Notes under the pieces: generated by a model
What the model was told of the DNA's origin: nothing
Databases searched by the model: none
The model's input: the letters and a program-made list of their open reading frames with translations, nothing else
Origin: Liolophura sinensis
Lineage: Eukaryota > Mollusca > Polyplacophora > Chitonida > Chitonidae
Length of the DNA: 64,000 bases
Assembly: GCF_032854445.1 (NCBI RefSeq)
Contig: NC_088305.1
Location: forward strand, 9,057,606 to 9,121,605
Reading direction: 5' to 3'
Position numbers and translations under genes: made by a program
Shown: positions 12,601 through 22,958 of the stretch, piece by piece
Layout of the letters: each line of letters opens with the position of its first letter
Numbering within the stretch: the first letter of the stretch is position 1

Positions 12601-14968
12601 AGTGCACATGTACTTGTAAGCTGGCCCCAGCGGGAAAATATCAAGCTGTATGTAATGCACAACCCTGCTGTTTGACAGCGGGACGTAAAAACTGATAAAA
12701 TGATAATACGCATGGATATTATGCTTTACATCCTTGTGATTATAATCTCGATGGAGGAACAAGCCGTGCGGAATGCAAACTTTTATACCAGTGCATGCAT
12801 GAAAGATCGAGGTTTGCTCGTTTCAGTGGAATGTTTAGGGTCGTTCGTGAGTTCTGATTATCTTCGTCACAAGTAGTTTAAGGGATATTCCGAGCTATTA
12901 CATTGGGTTTCAGTATGGTAGATATTATGTGTGCGATCTCTCAAGGGACCAATGCTTTGTGATGCTAGCTGTTGGTGAATCTCGTAAGATCAGATTTCTG
13001 GAGACAACGCTGTTTTTACAAGTCAATGAGTTGAGCTCCAGTCTGCACATCAGCTGATGATATATGTGTAATTGAATCCATACAGACATCCTCGGGCAGT
13101 CAGACTTAATCGTACCTGGTCGTTATTCTCACCTGGATGAAAGGCGCAAAAATCTTTGTGGAGACATGACAGAGAGATAAGCGACATGATCATGCCCACC
13201 TGATGTCTTAATTCATTATTCATTGAGGTGGATTATTCACAATTTGCTGCTCAAGATTATGTTTACTTTAGAAGCGTGATTTGAAGCAAGGCACTTTGCG
13301 CTCTCTAATTGCAGAAGTAAATATTGATTTAACACCAACATTCCAAACAGAATTCTTCATTGCTCGATCTTCTTTTGACCTGAATATCAGGAAGCAACAG
13401 ACAGCGACCATACAGGGGCACATTCGTCTCCATTTGGTATATGTCATGAAGATACATCAACTCCAGTGGTTTTAACTGACTGTATATTCAAGCCAGGACT
13501 GCACTTCTGAATTCATCCTCTTTGTTCATACCAAAAGCCCGAAAGCCTGCATGCAAAGCAGCAATTTGGACCATCGCACGAACAAGATATTCGACTGTTC
13601 CGAATTTGTGATGGTACAGATACATTGTACTCCGGATTATTGTGTGCTGCAGATGAAGACTTAAATTTGCGTGCACCATAATGTACAAACATGATAAGGG
13701 CAGAATTCATTTCCTGAAGACACAGTTTATCAAACCCTGTCACTGTAACAGGGTGGAGAGTTGACAGTTGCATGCAGGGCAAGAGTTATTGCCATCACAT
13801 TCTCATGAAAGGCTTGCATATATAACTGTCGCCCTGCGGAAGAAATTTTTCTTTCCCAGGCAGGCAGGCGGGCAATTTCCGCGAAGAAAAAATAACAAAA
13901 AAGAATTAGAGGTTTGGTGCACAGATGTGAGCGTATATATTGATTTCTTTTCGGTGTGTATAGTTGTCAGCTAGTGAATTAACTGTTTCTCTTCGTTTGG
14001 AATTCTGGTGAATTTATTGCCAGTATAAATCTGAGCATGGGACCTGCCCAGATGAGAAAGCATTAAAAGCCAGACTAGACAAATAACTGCGCATTGCGTA
14101 ATTATACTGGGTGGAGGAATCAGGTCATTTATTAAGGCCAATTGTTCATCGCATAACACCCAGAAGGGATTATTTGGAGGGAAAACTCAGCCGATGCCTG
14201 CCCAGTAGTCCAGGTAAACTAACAGTTATGCTCACATCAAACCAGACAGGTGTCTGGGGGAATCTAACCAGAACTACTGAAAATTGATTTTTGGAAACAG
14301 ATAACATCGCTGTTAGGACAGGAAGAAGGAAGAGCTAGCTGAAGATCATATCTGCAGAGTTGATGAACTTTTTGATTTAGCATGAATGTGTGCGACAACA
14401 AGCGTGCTTTTATTCAAGGTCAGATAAACATTTGGAGGCCTGTCTGTTCTGACTGTAAGGTACATGCATAATGAGTTACCTGTGCACACCTAACAAGACA
14501 ACCTGGAAATGCTTCGTTAAGGGAATAACCTTCAGAAAATGCGTTTAAAAGAGCTTTCACACTGGAACAGGCTAGTTGTTTTGTGGAGAAGTTTGGATTG
14601 CTCTTCTGATTGGAAATAATTCTTCAACTTCAAGCTTTGCTCAGATGTTACCATTATTTCAAGGTTTATGTGGACTTTTTGGGGGGATCAATTATGCCTT
14701 AATTAAGATATACCTTTGCAATTGAGATAAAACCAGTTGAATCGTGCAATCAATTTGGTAACTAAAGATTCCCTGTTTTGGGGGAAATTAGCAGTTGTGG
14801 CCAAATTGGAGAATTGAACGGATATGGCCATCAGTGATGTAGGCCATCAGTGATGTAGGCCAGACTTTTGTTGATTATTTTGTCGTTATATTGTGTACCT
14901 GCGATGACTGGCTGACATATGACAGCTAATCAGGAAGTTCATGGCTTTACCTAGTGACACTTTTAATC

Positions 14969-15003
14969 ATGCTGAAGTGGACTAGAAAGGAGTCTGTCAA
15001 AAG
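14969..15003 (+). CDS. Candidate first coding exon of cordon-bleu (tentative)
   Basis: A short open stretch starts at an ATG with A at -3 and reads MLKWTRKESVK. It ends AAAAG immediately before a GTAGGT donor at 15004. The exon is 35 nt long, so it ends after the second base of a codon. Joined to the acceptor at 38187, that phase restores a serine codon (AG+T) and reads on as S-K-P-M-S-S-N-P-R-K-G in the frame of the secure COBL exon. The resulting basic, lysine-rich stretch followed by RKGAAPPPP has the same arrangement as vertebrate COBL N-termini (a basic segment, then APPPP). An in-frame stop at 14927 fixes the start. Phase agreement alone has a one-in-three chance, and the intron would be 23.2 kb. 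If wrong, translation begins at the ATG at 38195 and the true upstream exons are non-coding. Confidence 0.4.
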
Positions 15004-15039
15004 GTAGGTGGCTTCATTAATCTTTAATTATAAGTACAT

Positions 15040-15420
15040 ATGTACCAATTTGGCTTTCAGTTGAATACAGTTTGATTGCCAATTGATTATAAGTTCATTA
15101 CGTGTAACAGTTAAACATTTGCTAATTTTCAAAAGAATGTTGGGTAATTATAAGTTCATTGCCAGCTGACTATAAATTGAATGCCATTTGATTATCAGTT
15201 GGATGTTCTTTGGTTATCCAATGAATCCCAATTGATAATCAGTTTAGTGCAAGTTGGTTTTCACAAGAATATCAGTTGATTACCAGTTAGAAGACAACCA
15301 GTTGGTTTTCAGATGTCAGTTGTCATTTGAATTCCAGATCTTCTTTGAACACCAGACAGTTGATAATCAATCGGTGTTCATGTCAATTCATTATCAGATG
15401 AAGGCCAATATCAGTGTAAA
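15040..15420. repeat. Degenerate short-period repeat with CAGTTGATTA and ATTATAAGTT motifs
   Basis: Variants of AATTGATTATAAGTTCATT, CAGTTGATTA, CAGTTGGTTTTCA and TGATAATCA recur roughly every 12-25 bp. The copies are too diverged for an exact unit length. It is probably a decayed minisatellite. Confidence 0.45.
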
Positions 15421-16308
15421 TATGGATTATAGTGTGTGATGTATGCACCATTTAATATGTCGGCAATAATTTTGCATTGGTTTACATCAACTGATCATTC
15501 TGTTCTTTATGATCTCACCATATACAGATCAACCTAGATGCAAATCTCAAACACTGTGTTACAAGCTATATCTGTGATGATGCATGGTTTTACCTATATA
15601 GATTTTAGCATGTTTTAAACCTTGACAATATTACTGAATTTGACCAGTCGAATGAATATAGGACAGCATTTGATGAATCGCATGGTCTGAACGCAACTAA
15701 TAAATTTGACTTGTCATATTCTGATTCCACTTGTCGAATTCGATTTGACAAATCATGCCATGTGAATGCTGCTTTAATAATTAAGACAGTTGGCGTCTGA
15801 AGATAATTTAACACATGGATAAATGCAGGTGTGGGGATAAGTCCGCCTGCATGTCACCTGTAGGAGAATGTCACCTGTACGAGATGGTAAAATAGATGAC
15901 TTAATCAGTTCTCAAGCCTGGTGGCTCTGGATTGCTGTTCGATCTAACACTTTCAACTCGAAGTAGAGTGCATTTAATTACGAGAGAGTAAGGTTAATGA
16001 GTAATTAAGAGAAACCAATAGGCGTGTTGCAGTGTCTTTCTTCTTTAATTTATGACGGAATTATGATGCCTTGCTCTAGTGTGTACTGAAGGTAAGTCTG
16101 AAGAGAGCAACATTTAAGTTTATTTATATATTTATTTAACAGCGAGTTTGAACTCTTTGAATCGTTAAAAAAAGTTAAAAAAAAAAGTGTATAAAAATAT
16201 AACTGAAAATCAACCTTCTTTTAATATTTTGTCGGATGTTGAGTTTTCTTTGATGAATTTCATTCTTTTCAAGCTTTCCAAATGTTCCACAAATTAGATT
16301 TTCAAGTT

Positions 16309-16423
16309 TTATTTTTATTTATTTATTTATTTATTGGCATTATGGTGGGAGGAAACCGGGCAGAGCCCGGGGGAAACCCACGACCATCCGCGGGTGGCTG
16401 CAGACCTTCCCACGTACAGCTGT
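16309..16423 (-). mobile_element. tRNA-derived SINE, partial, minus orientation
   Basis: On the + strand the copy begins with the tail (TATT)n, then jumps to GGCATTATGGTGGGAGGAAA and continues through CGGGCAGAGCCCGGGGGAAA and CCTTCCCACGTAC. The 3' terminal segment, normally GATTGGTGTTTTACGCCG through TTATACGA, is missing, so there is an internal deletion next to the tail. The tRNA-like head is absent. Confidence 0.85.
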
Positions 16424-17243
16424 TTATTTTTATACCCACCTCCTGCATTGAGAGGAGTTATTCTGGCAATTTAAATTGCCGTGGCCTAATGATGACAACA
16501 AGTGCTATGACATTGTGTACCATGGGACCTGTCAGAAGTTTTGATTTGATTTAACCTTTAGCTGAATTTGTTTCTGCCTGCATGAATTTACATTTACTTG
16601 TACATTACAATGTTGTACTTGTAGATGGAATGTATGTAGTACATTTGTGGCAATAATGCCGGCTGACTAACGTTAAAAGGGCGTGGTGATGTCTAGAATT
16701 TCACCTAGGTCACTCTGTAGTGGTATTGAGCCAAGTACAAATGGATTGTCTCTATTCTTAGACATGAACAGTGTAGGGCTGGGCAGAAGTAGCTGAACAG
16801 AAGTTTAAGCACATGTGTATGTATGTAAGGACCTCTGTGTCAATGACAACAACCTGCAGATTTCATGGCTCGTAGGGAACTTTTCGCGATTGATCGAAGA
16901 TGTCAAATCAACGTGAAGTACACTGATTAAGATTCAGAGCTGTTGTTAAGTTGAAGTTTTTGGTCATTTTTGGAGAAAAGGAGGTACTCCAGGAATTTTT
17001 TGTTTTGATTAATTGTGTAGTTTGAACACTCAATCATGAATCCCCTTATGCTATATTGAAACAAGCCAGTTCTTGTACTTAATTGAAAAACAAGAGAAAA
17101 GTATGATTACACATGTACTTTCTTATCAACATGCTCGATTTCTTATCAATACCTCGCTTCTTGTATCATCTGGTGTTCAACTGTTTATAATTACAGTGTT
17201 TTTTTGGGTGTCATCCAGCTAACTTAACAGCTGAAAAATGTCT

Positions 17244-17421
17244 GGGTGCCTGCATGGCTGAGAAGGTTAACACGCTGGCGCGGCTCAATGACCCAGGAGC
17301 CTCCTATCAATGCTGTCACTGTGAGTTTAAGTCCACCCACCTGATAATGCTGGTCTCCGTCGTATAAATGAAATATTCTCGAGTGCGGCATAAAACACCA
17401 ACCAGATAAATAAATAAACAA
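17244..17421 (+). mobile_element. tRNA-derived SINE, internally deleted, plus orientation
   Basis: The tRNA-like head is diverged (GCCTGCATGGCTGAGAAGG, with a B-box-like GTGAGTTTAAGTCC). It is followed directly by TAATGCTGGTCTCCGTCGTA, ATGAAATATTCTCGAGTG and (AATA)n. The central domain with the GTGGGAAGGTCTGTCAGC and CCCGGGCTCTGCC blocks has been lost. It lies tail to tail with the minus-strand copy starting at 17438. Confidence 0.85.
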
Positions 17422-17437
17422 TGTCTGTTGGACATTT

Positions 17438-17563
17438 TATTTATTTGAGAGGTGTTTTACTTGATACCTAAGACTATTTCACTTATACGATGACGGCCAG
17501 TGTTATTGTGGGAGGAAACCCACATCCAGCCACAGGTTGCTGGCAGACCTTCTCACGTACGGC
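17438..17563 (-). mobile_element. tRNA-derived SINE, 5'-truncated, minus orientation
   Basis: On the + strand it reads TTATTTATTTGAGAGGTGTT, then ACTATTTCACTTATACGATG, GTGGGAGGAAACCCACATCC and CAGACCTTCTCACGTACGG. The proline-codon-like block CGGGCAGAGCCCGGG is deleted. Together with the copy ending at 17421 it forms an inverted pair separated by only about 16 bp. Confidence 0.85.
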
Positions 17564-18120
17564 ATGTTGGACTTTTAACCTGACCTTGATTTAAATAGCG
17601 AACACAGGTGAAGAGTAGGGGCAATTTTTTTGTTTGTTTTTTTTTGTTTGTTTGTTTAAGTGCCGCCATTGTGATTTTGAAAAATGGGGACAATATGCCC
17701 CCAAAAAATTATATCAAAAAGTGAAATAACAAAGAAATGTAGTTTCCATTCGAAAAAGAGAGAGTTAAAGAAAAAAGTTCTGCATGAGGCCAGTAAAAAC
17801 ATTAGGTAGGAATGTATGATTTACACCCAAGAAACATTTTTTTAAGATGCTCTCATGATATTTATTCTTCCAAGGGGTTTCTATGCCAGTGATCTACAGG
17901 GAAATCACAAGGTTTGCATATGTGCATAAATTAATTGTCCAGAGTCTAAAAAGGCGAATGGCAAATCTATATTTGGAGTTACAAAACTTGTTTCTAAATA
18001 TTAAAGCATGCTAAATCAGTCCCATTTTGTTTTATCTACATCATGTACATGTGCATAGTTCAGTGTATCTTTATTATGTGCACAAAGATAATTAAGTTGA
18101 TATTTTCCATGTATTTCTTT

Positions 18121-18395
18121 GTGTTGTATAATTTGTGTATTTCACCTAAAGATTAGCATTTTTCAAGTGGCACATTTTGCTCGATTCTGATTCTTGTGTG
18201 ATCATATGACTGAAAATTTGTTAAGTACGGCATTAAACCCCAAGCACTTACTCACTCAGAGTTATTATTATGAAGTTTGTTTATTTTTTGTAACAGAAAA
18301 ACTTAAGTGTTAGCATCAGAAGTATCATTTGAAGGCCTTTGTGTGCTTCTGAAAGTGTATTTTTACATTCCAAACTTCAGGTGAAATAGGGTAGA
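18121..18395 (+). mobile_element. MITE-like element carrying a nested SINE-tail insertion
   Basis: The left end is GTATTTCACCTAAAGATTAG followed by CATTTTTCAAGTGGCACAT. The right end is CCAAACTTCAGGTGAAATA, whose reverse complement matches the left end. The same order is seen at 55430-55662, including AGTATCATTT and GGCCTTTGTGTGCTTCTGAA. Between the halves lies a foreign piece, 18195-18249, that is the tail of another SINE family. There is no coding capacity, consistent with a non-autonomous element. Confidence 0.7.
18195..18249 (+). mobile_element. 3' tail of a second SINE-like family, nested in a MITE
   Basis: The segment reads GATCATATGACTGAAAATTT, then GTTAAGTACGGCATTAAAC, then CCCAAGCACTTACTCACTCA. 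This matches the reverse complement of the left end of the longer copy at 60711-61019 (GAGTGAGTGCTTGGAGTTTA and ACATATGATGGCGAAGG). Only the 3' end is present here. It interrupts the surrounding MITE and so is the younger of the two. Confidence 0.7.
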
Positions 18396-18737
18396 TAAAA
18401 TGTATGTCCAAATACAATTTATTCTAATCTCCATTATTGTACATTTCCAGATTTACATAAAGTTTGTGTAAGACGTTCATGTCAACGTTTGGTTTTATAT
18501 AATGTGTCACTGAAACGTGTTAGGTATATATGCAACAAAAAAAAAAAATAAAACCCCCAAAATTCATCAGACAAGATCGACGGTCACGTACATGTATAAG
18601 TAAAAGTCTGAACACGTTGCATGAAGACAATACAGCAAATGTGAGCTAAGTACACGTCACTTTCAACTTTGCATGACTAGATGCTAGTTGCTCTTGTACC
18701 CTGTGTGTGTAGTATTACTGATGCGTGCTCAACATGT

Positions 18738-19978
18738 CAGGTGTAAATTACAGGTAAGAATGCGTGGAAGTATTTGCACAGCTGAAAAACCTGCTGATAT
18801 GGTAATGATGCTACGACCTTAGATATCAAATAGAGATACATCAATGTTGGTACCGTACCTGCGTGTTTATTTATGTAACGCGTATCACCTGTTGAGGACA
18901 CTGGCAACAAAAGAGCAGGCTCAACTTTTTGTTCAGGGTATATTTGTTTACAGGTAGAACCTTCTGAATCTCATTAGCATATTTTCTTCAGCCTCACCTG
19001 GATTCAGTCATATCCATATCTGAGCAAGGTCAAGTGAACGGTTTTCAATAGATAGTGCTTTACTGTCCCAGTTTGCCTCAGTTTTTACTTTGCTCGGCAC
19101 TGATGTGCTGTTCCTGAACTTTACACCTGTGTTATACTGCATGTGTAAGCATACCCAGAGGAGTACATCACACCTGGATGAAATCTAAACATATGCACAG
19201 GTGTTTTAAATGCTGATGGGATGTACAGGTTCAAAGTACACGTAGATGAGCAGGTAAATAATATGTTTGTGCACTGACATGATGTCATGGTTTTGATTTT
19301 ATGGTACCCAGTATGTATGTTTCAAAATCATCTGCAAACCTTTTAACGATGTTCTATTATAAACTTATGTGTAATCTCTACCCACATATTTGAAATGTAG
19401 GTTTCAAAGTCATCTGCAAACCTTATCACAGTGTGCTGATATTGATGTCTACAAGTCAGGCCTGTAAGTAATCCAGATACATGTATACTTGGAAATGTAC
19501 ATGTGAGCTTGTATTAAAACTGTGTGGATATATTTATTTATTTATTTGATTGGTGTTTTACGCCGTACTCAAGAATATTTCACTTATACGATGGCGGCCA
19601 GCATTATGGTGGGAGGAAACCGGGCAGAGCCCGGGGAAACTGTGTGGATATAGATGAGGACAGTCTTAAATACAGCTGTCGTCACTTCATACGGATATAC
19701 CCAGATAAAACAATCAGCCATTTTTATCAGTATACCTGTTCAAGGATTAAGCGGACTTACCTGTATTCTCCTATGATCCAGGAGTGTTTAGCCAGGTAAA
19801 TTGACGCACCTGAGGTGGTAAATCAACTAGCTTTCGTTTGATCACAGCGGTACAGGTATGCACCTGCATGAATTACACTTGTAAGAAGATACAGGTAATG
19901 GATTAGAACCATACTGTTACTGACAGTACCTGTAGCTCGATGAACTTACAGGCAGGCTTGTTTATAGTCTCACACCTG
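18738..19978. promoter_or_regulatory. Dense cluster of ACCTG/CAGGT pentamers (possible E2-box cluster)
   Basis: I count 21 ACCTG or CAGGT pentamers in about 1.24 kb, in both orientations, at 18738, 18751, 18789, 18857, 18887, 18951, 18996, 19125, 19172, 19198, 19226, 19251, 19734, 19759, 19793, 19808, 19853, 19862, 19892, 19928 and 19974. With equal base frequencies about 2.4 would be expected. Several are full CAGGTG/CACCTG E2-boxes, the known target of Snail and ZEB zinc-finger repressors and of some bHLH factors. There is no fixed spacing, so this is not a tandem array. A regulatory role is inference; it may instead be genome-wide word bias. Confidence 0.35.
19517..19652 (-). mobile_element. 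5'-truncated SINE with perfect 16-bp target-site duplication
   Basis: The element body occupies 19533-19636 on the minus strand. On the + strand it reads (TTTA)n, GATTGGTGTTTTACGCCG, ATTTCACTTATACGATGG, then GGGCAGAGCCCGGGG. It is flanked by AAACTGTGTGGATATA at 19517-19532 and again at 19637-19652, an exact 16-bp duplication. The short body, tail orientation and duplication are what target-primed reverse transcription with early 5' truncation leaves behind. The body matches the family consensus closely, so the insertion is probably recent. Confidence 0.93.
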
Positions 19979-20900
19979 AAAATTATTTTCGGAGCATTTT
20001 CTTTCAAGAAGGCTGTATTAAAGGTAAAAATTCGCGTTTGCGTGAGTGCAGATTTGTACATTTCATAATGAAAGCCGGATTAGTATTACTACCATTGGCT
20101 TCGAAGTTTTTGTGCTACATGGTGTAGTGGGTATACTATTCAGGTCCCCTTTGAATGCGTTTAAGAACAATTTTGTTTTCTTAACAGTGTTCGTGCTGCC
20201 ATACCTCCAAAGTGGCATCCAGCCATAATTATTCATTCATTTATTCATTTATTTACATTTGGCTATATTCTCGCAATGTTTATTTACTCTACTTTATGAT
20301 GGGTTCAACTCTATGCTGATGCAGTTCACTTTAATTTTACCTGATGCTCATAGTGCGTGAAATTTACAGGTTGCCAGTTCAAGTATTGAAAATGCTGAAA
20401 TGACCTTGCCTGCTTTGGCAGTGATTCAGGTTTTTGCCCCTTTATTGATACAGTCAGAATTTCTTCAGCTCTTCATATATGTATTAAAGTTTATTTGTGA
20501 CTATATTGGTTACCATTTTTATTGTGTCAACCACCTTTTGTGGGCGATGATTTGTTAGTTTGAGATTTTGAAACTGCGTGTGTGCTGTTCTTTTCTGTGG
20601 TGTAAATGTAGTATCTTTGGCATGTGCTTTTTTCTGTGCCCCTGAGCTTTAATACTGTAAGCCAGTTTGATAATATACAGCTGTACCTTTAAGAGTTTAG
20701 TCAACTGTACCTAAATGGCAGTTCGTGATCGACAAGGTAATGTTACATCCACCTTTTTCTATTCATGCAGTGTGTAGCATTCATGTTCTGTGGGGCATTG
20801 CACGTGTCAGGTGTCGCATTATTCACACTACAGCTGCCCTGTTACCTGTACAGGTGTACATGTGCATGTTATGTAATAGTAAGTTTATAAATATCTATAT

Positions 20901-20922
20901 GTCTATATATATATATATATAT
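20901..20922. repeat. (TA)n microsatellite
   Basis: A short alternating TA run within CTATATGTCTATATATA and TATATATTCC. Confidence 0.85.
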
Positions 20923-21199
20923 TCCTTTATGTATTCCATTGCATTGATTCTTCTCTACCCATGAACCTCTATAAACCGTTATGGGAGAAGTGCAATATTC
21001 TTGACTGAACTGTAAAACCCTGGTCAAATATTAAGTACAGGTAAATCAATAGTGTACAAAGAAATAATAACAAGAAACATGTTTGAAATAAGGCCATCAT
21101 TAAAAAGTTTGTTGTTTGGGGTAAATGTGCCCTATACAAAAATAGGGTCTGTCAGTAGAAATCTTGTAAGGCACAGTGGATTTCGCCAGACTCTAGGGT

Positions 21200-21490
21200 T
21201 CTCTGTGGACGAGTTGGTTTGGTATGCCAGCTCGGCACATTATGACTCAGTATGACTTCGGAGCCTCTCACAAATGTAGTCCCTGTGTGTTCAAGTCCAG
21301 TTGATGCGTGTATGATGATCATATGCGGGAAGGTCTGTCAGCAACCTGCGGATGGATGTGAGTATTCCCCGGTCTCGTCCCGTTTCGCCCTATCACCATG
21401 ACTATAATCAGATAATGCTGGCTACCGTTATTTACACGAAATATTCTTGACTACGCCACGTTAAACACAAATCAAACAAACAAAACAAAA
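21200..21490 (+). mobile_element. tRNA-derived SINE, old diverged near-full-length copy
   Basis: The head is poorly preserved (GACGAGTTGGTTTGGTATGC, with a B-box-like TGTTCAAGTCC). The body keeps GCGGGAAGGTCTGTCAGCAA and CCTGCGGATGG. The 3' end keeps ATAATGCTGGCTACCG, GAAATATTCTTGACTACG and GTTAAACACAAATCAAAC, with a tail of CAAA units instead of AATA. An extra insertion of about 15 bp sits before ATAATGCTGG. Confidence 0.8.
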
Positions 21491-21799
21491 ACCTGGCAAC
21501 AAAGCTGACAGCTGTCAGGCAATTAAGCGAAATACTCTGAAGTACATATACATGTACATCAAGAAACTCCGCTAAAATCAGAGAAGATTAAATCGCACAT
21601 GTAGAAACCATGAATTACAATTTAATACTTTTTTTTTATTATGGTGAGTATTGTTATTTTAGTTTTAGTAATAATTAATTTTTTATCCCAGACAAGCTAT
21701 GGGATCTGTAAGGTGATCATTCTGTTTGTCATTAACTTTATGATCAGTCAGTCGATGTGTCAGTCATTTTGTCAAGATTTGGAAATCTTACTTTTTAAA

Positions 21800-21930
21800 A
21801 ACCGATTATCGTGGTAACATTTTTGACATTTTATCTTAAACGTTCGAATGGTCAAATTTTGACACATCCTACGTTCTAAGTTACGAACCATTCACTTTGA
21901 TAGGCCTGAGTGCAAGACAACATTAGCTGT
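21800..21930. repeat. Single-copy relative of the 41/43-bp array unit
   Basis: The stretch contains GGTCAAATTTTGACACATCC, TACGTTCTAAGTTACGAACC and CACTTTGATAGGCCTGAGTG. This resembles one or two units of the arrays at 28196-28724 and 29448-30264 (TTTGTCAAGTTTTTGACATC, TATCTTATAACATGG). It also resembles the segment at 45685-45775, including AAGACAACATTAGCTGT versus AAGATGACACTGACTGT. It may be the dispersed sequence from which those arrays grew. Confidence 0.4.
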
Positions 21931-22263
21931 TCGTTGGATGTCGTACCCACATGTGAATGTATGTAGTGTGAATTCGCTTGTTCTCAAATAGTGATCATGA
22001 TTATACCATTCATAAAGCCTGTAGAACGTATAGTGCTTGAATTGTAAAGAAAGAGGTGAACTTTATTCATCATGTTCATTGACAAGAAGATGACCCAAAC
22101 ACTTTCTCGCCCACTCACCTTGTTAAATCCTACGTGTAATTTTTCACCTGACTGAACAGGCAGTATCGTGAGGTTATTGTTGAAAATTTGTCAAGAACTA
22201 CTCTTTTAGTAAAATATGCTTATCTGATAATATACATGTATGTAGTAAATGAACTCAAATTTC

Positions 22264-22572
22264 AACAAGTTCTGTTGATCATAGAATGATGTTCTCTGTT
22301 TTTTGGCCTGGTTCTAACAGTTATGTTAAAAGTAGAATGGTCTTCTCTGGTTTTTTTCCTGGTTCTAGTGCTTCTGTTGATCATAGAATGGTGGTGTCTG
22401 TTTTGTTTTGACTTATTCTAGTGGTTCTGTTGATCATGGAATGGTGTTCTCTGTTTTTTTTCTCCTGGTTTTAGTGGTTCTGTTGATCATGGAATGGTAT
22501 TCTTTAGTTTCTATGCTTGTTCCTTTTGGTTCTGTTGATCATAGAATTGTGTTGTCTGTTTTTTTTTTTTTA
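22264..22572. repeat. 51-53-bp minisatellite, 6 units
   Basis: Units begin TTCTGTTGATCATAGAATGG and end in a T-run and CCTGGTTCTAGTGG. Unit starts fall at 22271, 22322, 22373, 22426, 22479 and 22531, so the unit length is 51, 51, 53, 53 and 52 bp. Copies differ by several substitutions each. Confidence 0.9.
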
Positions 22573-22905
22573 AAGCAGAATAATGTCCTACTGAAAAAAA
22601 ATATAAATTTTAGCAGGAAAAGTTAAATTTTTCAACATTTTATTTACCTTTACACATAACTACACGTTTGGGAGCCAGATTTTAGGTCATTGACCATGCG
22701 TGTTGAGATCTGTATCATACATTATAGGTTCTTACCTATAAAGTAAATTCTTCATTTACTTCTTGGGGATAAAGATTTCAATTTGGAATGCAAATTAATT
22801 CATTGTTTGAAGTTTCCATCCTCCCAGCAATTGAGTTATGACGCTGTTGTCTAGAACATGTAATGAATCTTTGATTAGAATATTAGTTGGTACATTGATG
22901 TTTTA

Positions 22906-22958
22906 ATTATTTATTTGATTGGAGTTAATTTATGCCGTACTCAAGACTATTTTATTTA
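22906..22958 (-). mobile_element. SINE 3'-end fragment, minus orientation
   Basis: The stretch reads TTATTTATTTGATTGGAGTT, then TATGCCGTACTCAAGACTAT, matching the terminal 50 bp of the SINE. Nothing further of the body is present, which suggests very early truncation. Confidence 0.75.

Larger units (their letters stand above)
6913..14968. other. Non-coding 5' flank of the COBL locus
   Basis: No convincing gene is visible in this 8-kb stretch. It holds a (TA)n tract near 7347, short A- and T-tracts, an 18-base G run at 9202, a diverged MITE-like copy at about 9396-9640, and many scattered ACCTG/CAGGT and TACATGTA motifs. Open frames of 60-126 codons occur on both strands, mainly at 10115-10961 and 12157-14159. 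They overlap one another in several frames, lack recognisable domains and have no flanking splice signals that would make a consistent gene. A direct 18-bp duplication (GGCCATCAGTGATGTA core) sits at 14824-14862. Unrecognised 5' untranslated exons or a promoter of the COBL gene could lie here but cannot be pinned down. Confidence 0.6.

Noticed and set aside
20222-20270. ATTC/TTTA-rich stretch resembling a SINE tail
   Set aside because: The adjoining sequence does not match the SINE 3' domain beyond the simple repeat.
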